Source of the DNA: Prevotella sp. UBA746
GTDB lineage: Bacteria > Bacteroidota > Bacteroidia > Bacteroidales > Bacteroidaceae
DNA: 5,877 nt
Assembly: GCA_002298545.1 (NCBI GenBank)
Contig: DBKQ01000005.1
Coordinates: 127,276-133,152, forward strand
Reading direction: 5' to 3'
Shown here: positions 5,400-5,877 of the stretch, piece after piece
Numbering within the stretch: the first letter of the stretch is position 1
How the letters are laid out: each line of letters begins with the position of its first letter
Position numbers and translations under genes: made by a program
Notes under the pieces: model-generated
What the model was told of the DNA's origin: nothing
What the model saw: the letters and a program-made list of their open reading frames with translations, nothing else
Databases searched by the model: none

Positions 5400-5459
5400 T
5401 CATATAAAAAAAAGGGAACTATTATATAGCAAAGCTATCATACACTATAGCTATTTTTT
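5375..5459 (+). ncRNA. Candidate small RNA (speculative)
   Basis: A promoter-like sequence ending at 5368 would start an RNA near 5375. It would contain the 10-bp TAGTTGCACC stem-loop (5377-5399), an A-rich single-stranded linker with A8 followed by GGG (5406-5416), and a 3' hairpin (5433-5452) running into T6 (5454-5459). That is the layout of a small regulatory RNA of about 85 bases. It would be convergent with the neighbouring minus-strand gene. The promoter has a mismatch at an important base and the terminator stem is A/T rich, so this is only a hypothesis. Confidence 0.2.
5433..5459 (+). terminator. Terminator-like hairpin with T6 tract
   Basis: AGCTAT (5433-5438) pairs with ATAGCT (5447-5452) around an 8-base loop, then A and six T (5454-5459). 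The stem is short with only two G-C pairs. A competing hairpin, ATAGC-AAA-GCTAT (5426-5438), shares the GCTAT arm. With the A8 run at 5406-5413, which reads as T8 on the other strand, the region could act in both directions, ending the minus-strand gene as well. Confidence 0.4.
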
Positions 5460-5877
5460 CTAAGGAGTCCACCTGCGGTGAATCTCGGTAACAAAACCAT
5501 TCTTGATTACCAGTTCGGTATTTAGGCAGTTGAAGTTGTCTTTGCGGTAATCTGGAAGCCGGTCCAAGTAATCCTTGTAGTTTGAGCGAATTGTATCTAA
5601 AGGATCTTGGAAGTCATTGCCACAGTCGACGAAAGTCAAGTTCCCGGCAAGTCTAAGCTGAGTCTTTCCCAGCTCCGTATACACCGAGTAATCATCCATC
5701 AGCATCGTGCGGTATGTTCCGCCACCATTAGCCACCAGCTCAGCCCCACCATTCTCAATACCGCCATTTACAGTCTTCGCCCCTTTGTTATCCTTAACAG
5801 ACGCAATCACCATCGGCTTGCCCTCATAAATCAGGGTGTCGCCCGGTCGCATACGGTTCACGTCCACTGCATCATAA
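5460..5877 (-). CDS. Unrecognised protein, C-terminal part (runs off right edge)
   Basis: This frame is open from the right edge and ends at a TAG at 5460-5462, giving 138 visible residues. A GTG at 5867 could be read as a start, but the frame continues upstream without a stop (YDA before it), so the gene most likely begins outside the window. No family is recognised. Visible features are MRPGDTLIYEGKPMVIASVK near the start, which reads like a small beta-barrel or SH3-like segment, a Gly/Asn-rich stretch (VNGGIENGGAELVANGGGTY), two cysteines (one in FVDCGNDF, one in FNCLN), a charged Tyr/Asp/Arg helix-like part (SNYKDYLDRLPDYRKDNF) and the C-terminus VTEIHRRWTP. No membrane segment is seen in this part, and any signal peptide would lie outside. 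It converges on the secreted-protein gene across a 337-base gap. Confidence 0.75.
   Translation of the reverse strand, partial: YDAVDVNRMRPGDTLIYEGKPMVIASVKDNKGAKTVNGGIENGGAELVANGGGTYRTMLMDDYSVYTELGKTQLRLAGNLTFVDCGNDFQDPLDTIRSNYKDYLDRLPDYRKDNFNCLNTELVIKNGFVTEIHRRWTP

Larger units (their letters stand above)
5123..5459. other. 337-base convergent intergenic region with several structured elements
   Basis: No protein gene is supported here. Moving rightward it holds a small dyad straddling the preceding stop codon (ATCCG 5122-5126, CGGAT 5133-5137), an A-rich/T-rich stretch (5154-5174), a 12-bp palindrome, the 84-base ACCCTC/GAGGGT inverted repeat, a plain A/T-rich spacer (5280-5335) in which I see nothing, the TTGCACC stem-loop cluster, and a terminator-like hairpin at the end of the minus-strand gene. 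The region separates two convergent transcription units. Confidence 0.7.

Noticed and set aside
5460..5867. Treating the minus-strand right-edge gene as complete, starting at the GTG at 5867.
   Set aside because: The frame stays open to the edge, and nothing in the ten remaining bases shows a start region. A partial gene is the safer reading.

Overview
The window looks like a chromosomal segment of a Bacteroidales bacterium, most likely Prevotella or a close relative. Three things support this: two promoters of the Bacteroidetes type (TTTG, about 18-21 bases, TAnnTTTG); the gene order rsfS-ftsH-cdsA, which is typical of that phylum; and a secreted protein whose C-terminus resembles the short Por/type IX-like tails common in Prevotella.

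Left end (1-252): the 5' end of a tRNA gene, probably tRNA-Gln, runs off the left edge on the minus strand behind its own promoter. The following A/T-rich stretch is shared with a rightward promoter for the rsfS operon. The predicted operon mRNA begins with a strong stem-loop. Positions 253-3604 form a tight three-gene operon: rsfS (ribosome silencing factor), ftsH (membrane AAA+ zinc protease) and cdsA (CDP-diacylglycerol synthase). Together they link translation control, membrane protein quality control and phospholipid supply. FtsH carries a Ser/Gln-rich C-terminal tail encoded by an in-frame 9-bp repeat array that ends 4 bases before the cdsA start.

Positions 3698-5122 encode a secreted, Tyr/Asp-rich protein of unknown function with degenerate YD-like beta repeats, one EF-hand-like loop and a Por-like C-terminal tail.

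Positions 5123-5459 hold no protein gene but much structure: a 12-bp palindrome, an 84-base near-perfect inverted repeat built from ACCCTC/GAGGGT units (also a possible G-quadruplex on the plus strand), a family of mutually exclusive TTGCACC stem-loops, and a weak terminator-like hairpin. A promoter-like sequence in front of the TTGCACC hairpin raises the possibility of a small RNA of about 85 bases. At the right edge, a minus-strand gene of unrecognised function enters the window, so this intergenic region separates convergent genes.

Most of the window is ordinary core genome. The parts worth a second look are the 5123-5459 region, the FtsH tail repeat and the unassigned secreted protein. 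I see no evidence for a defence system, CRISPR array, transposase or integrase.
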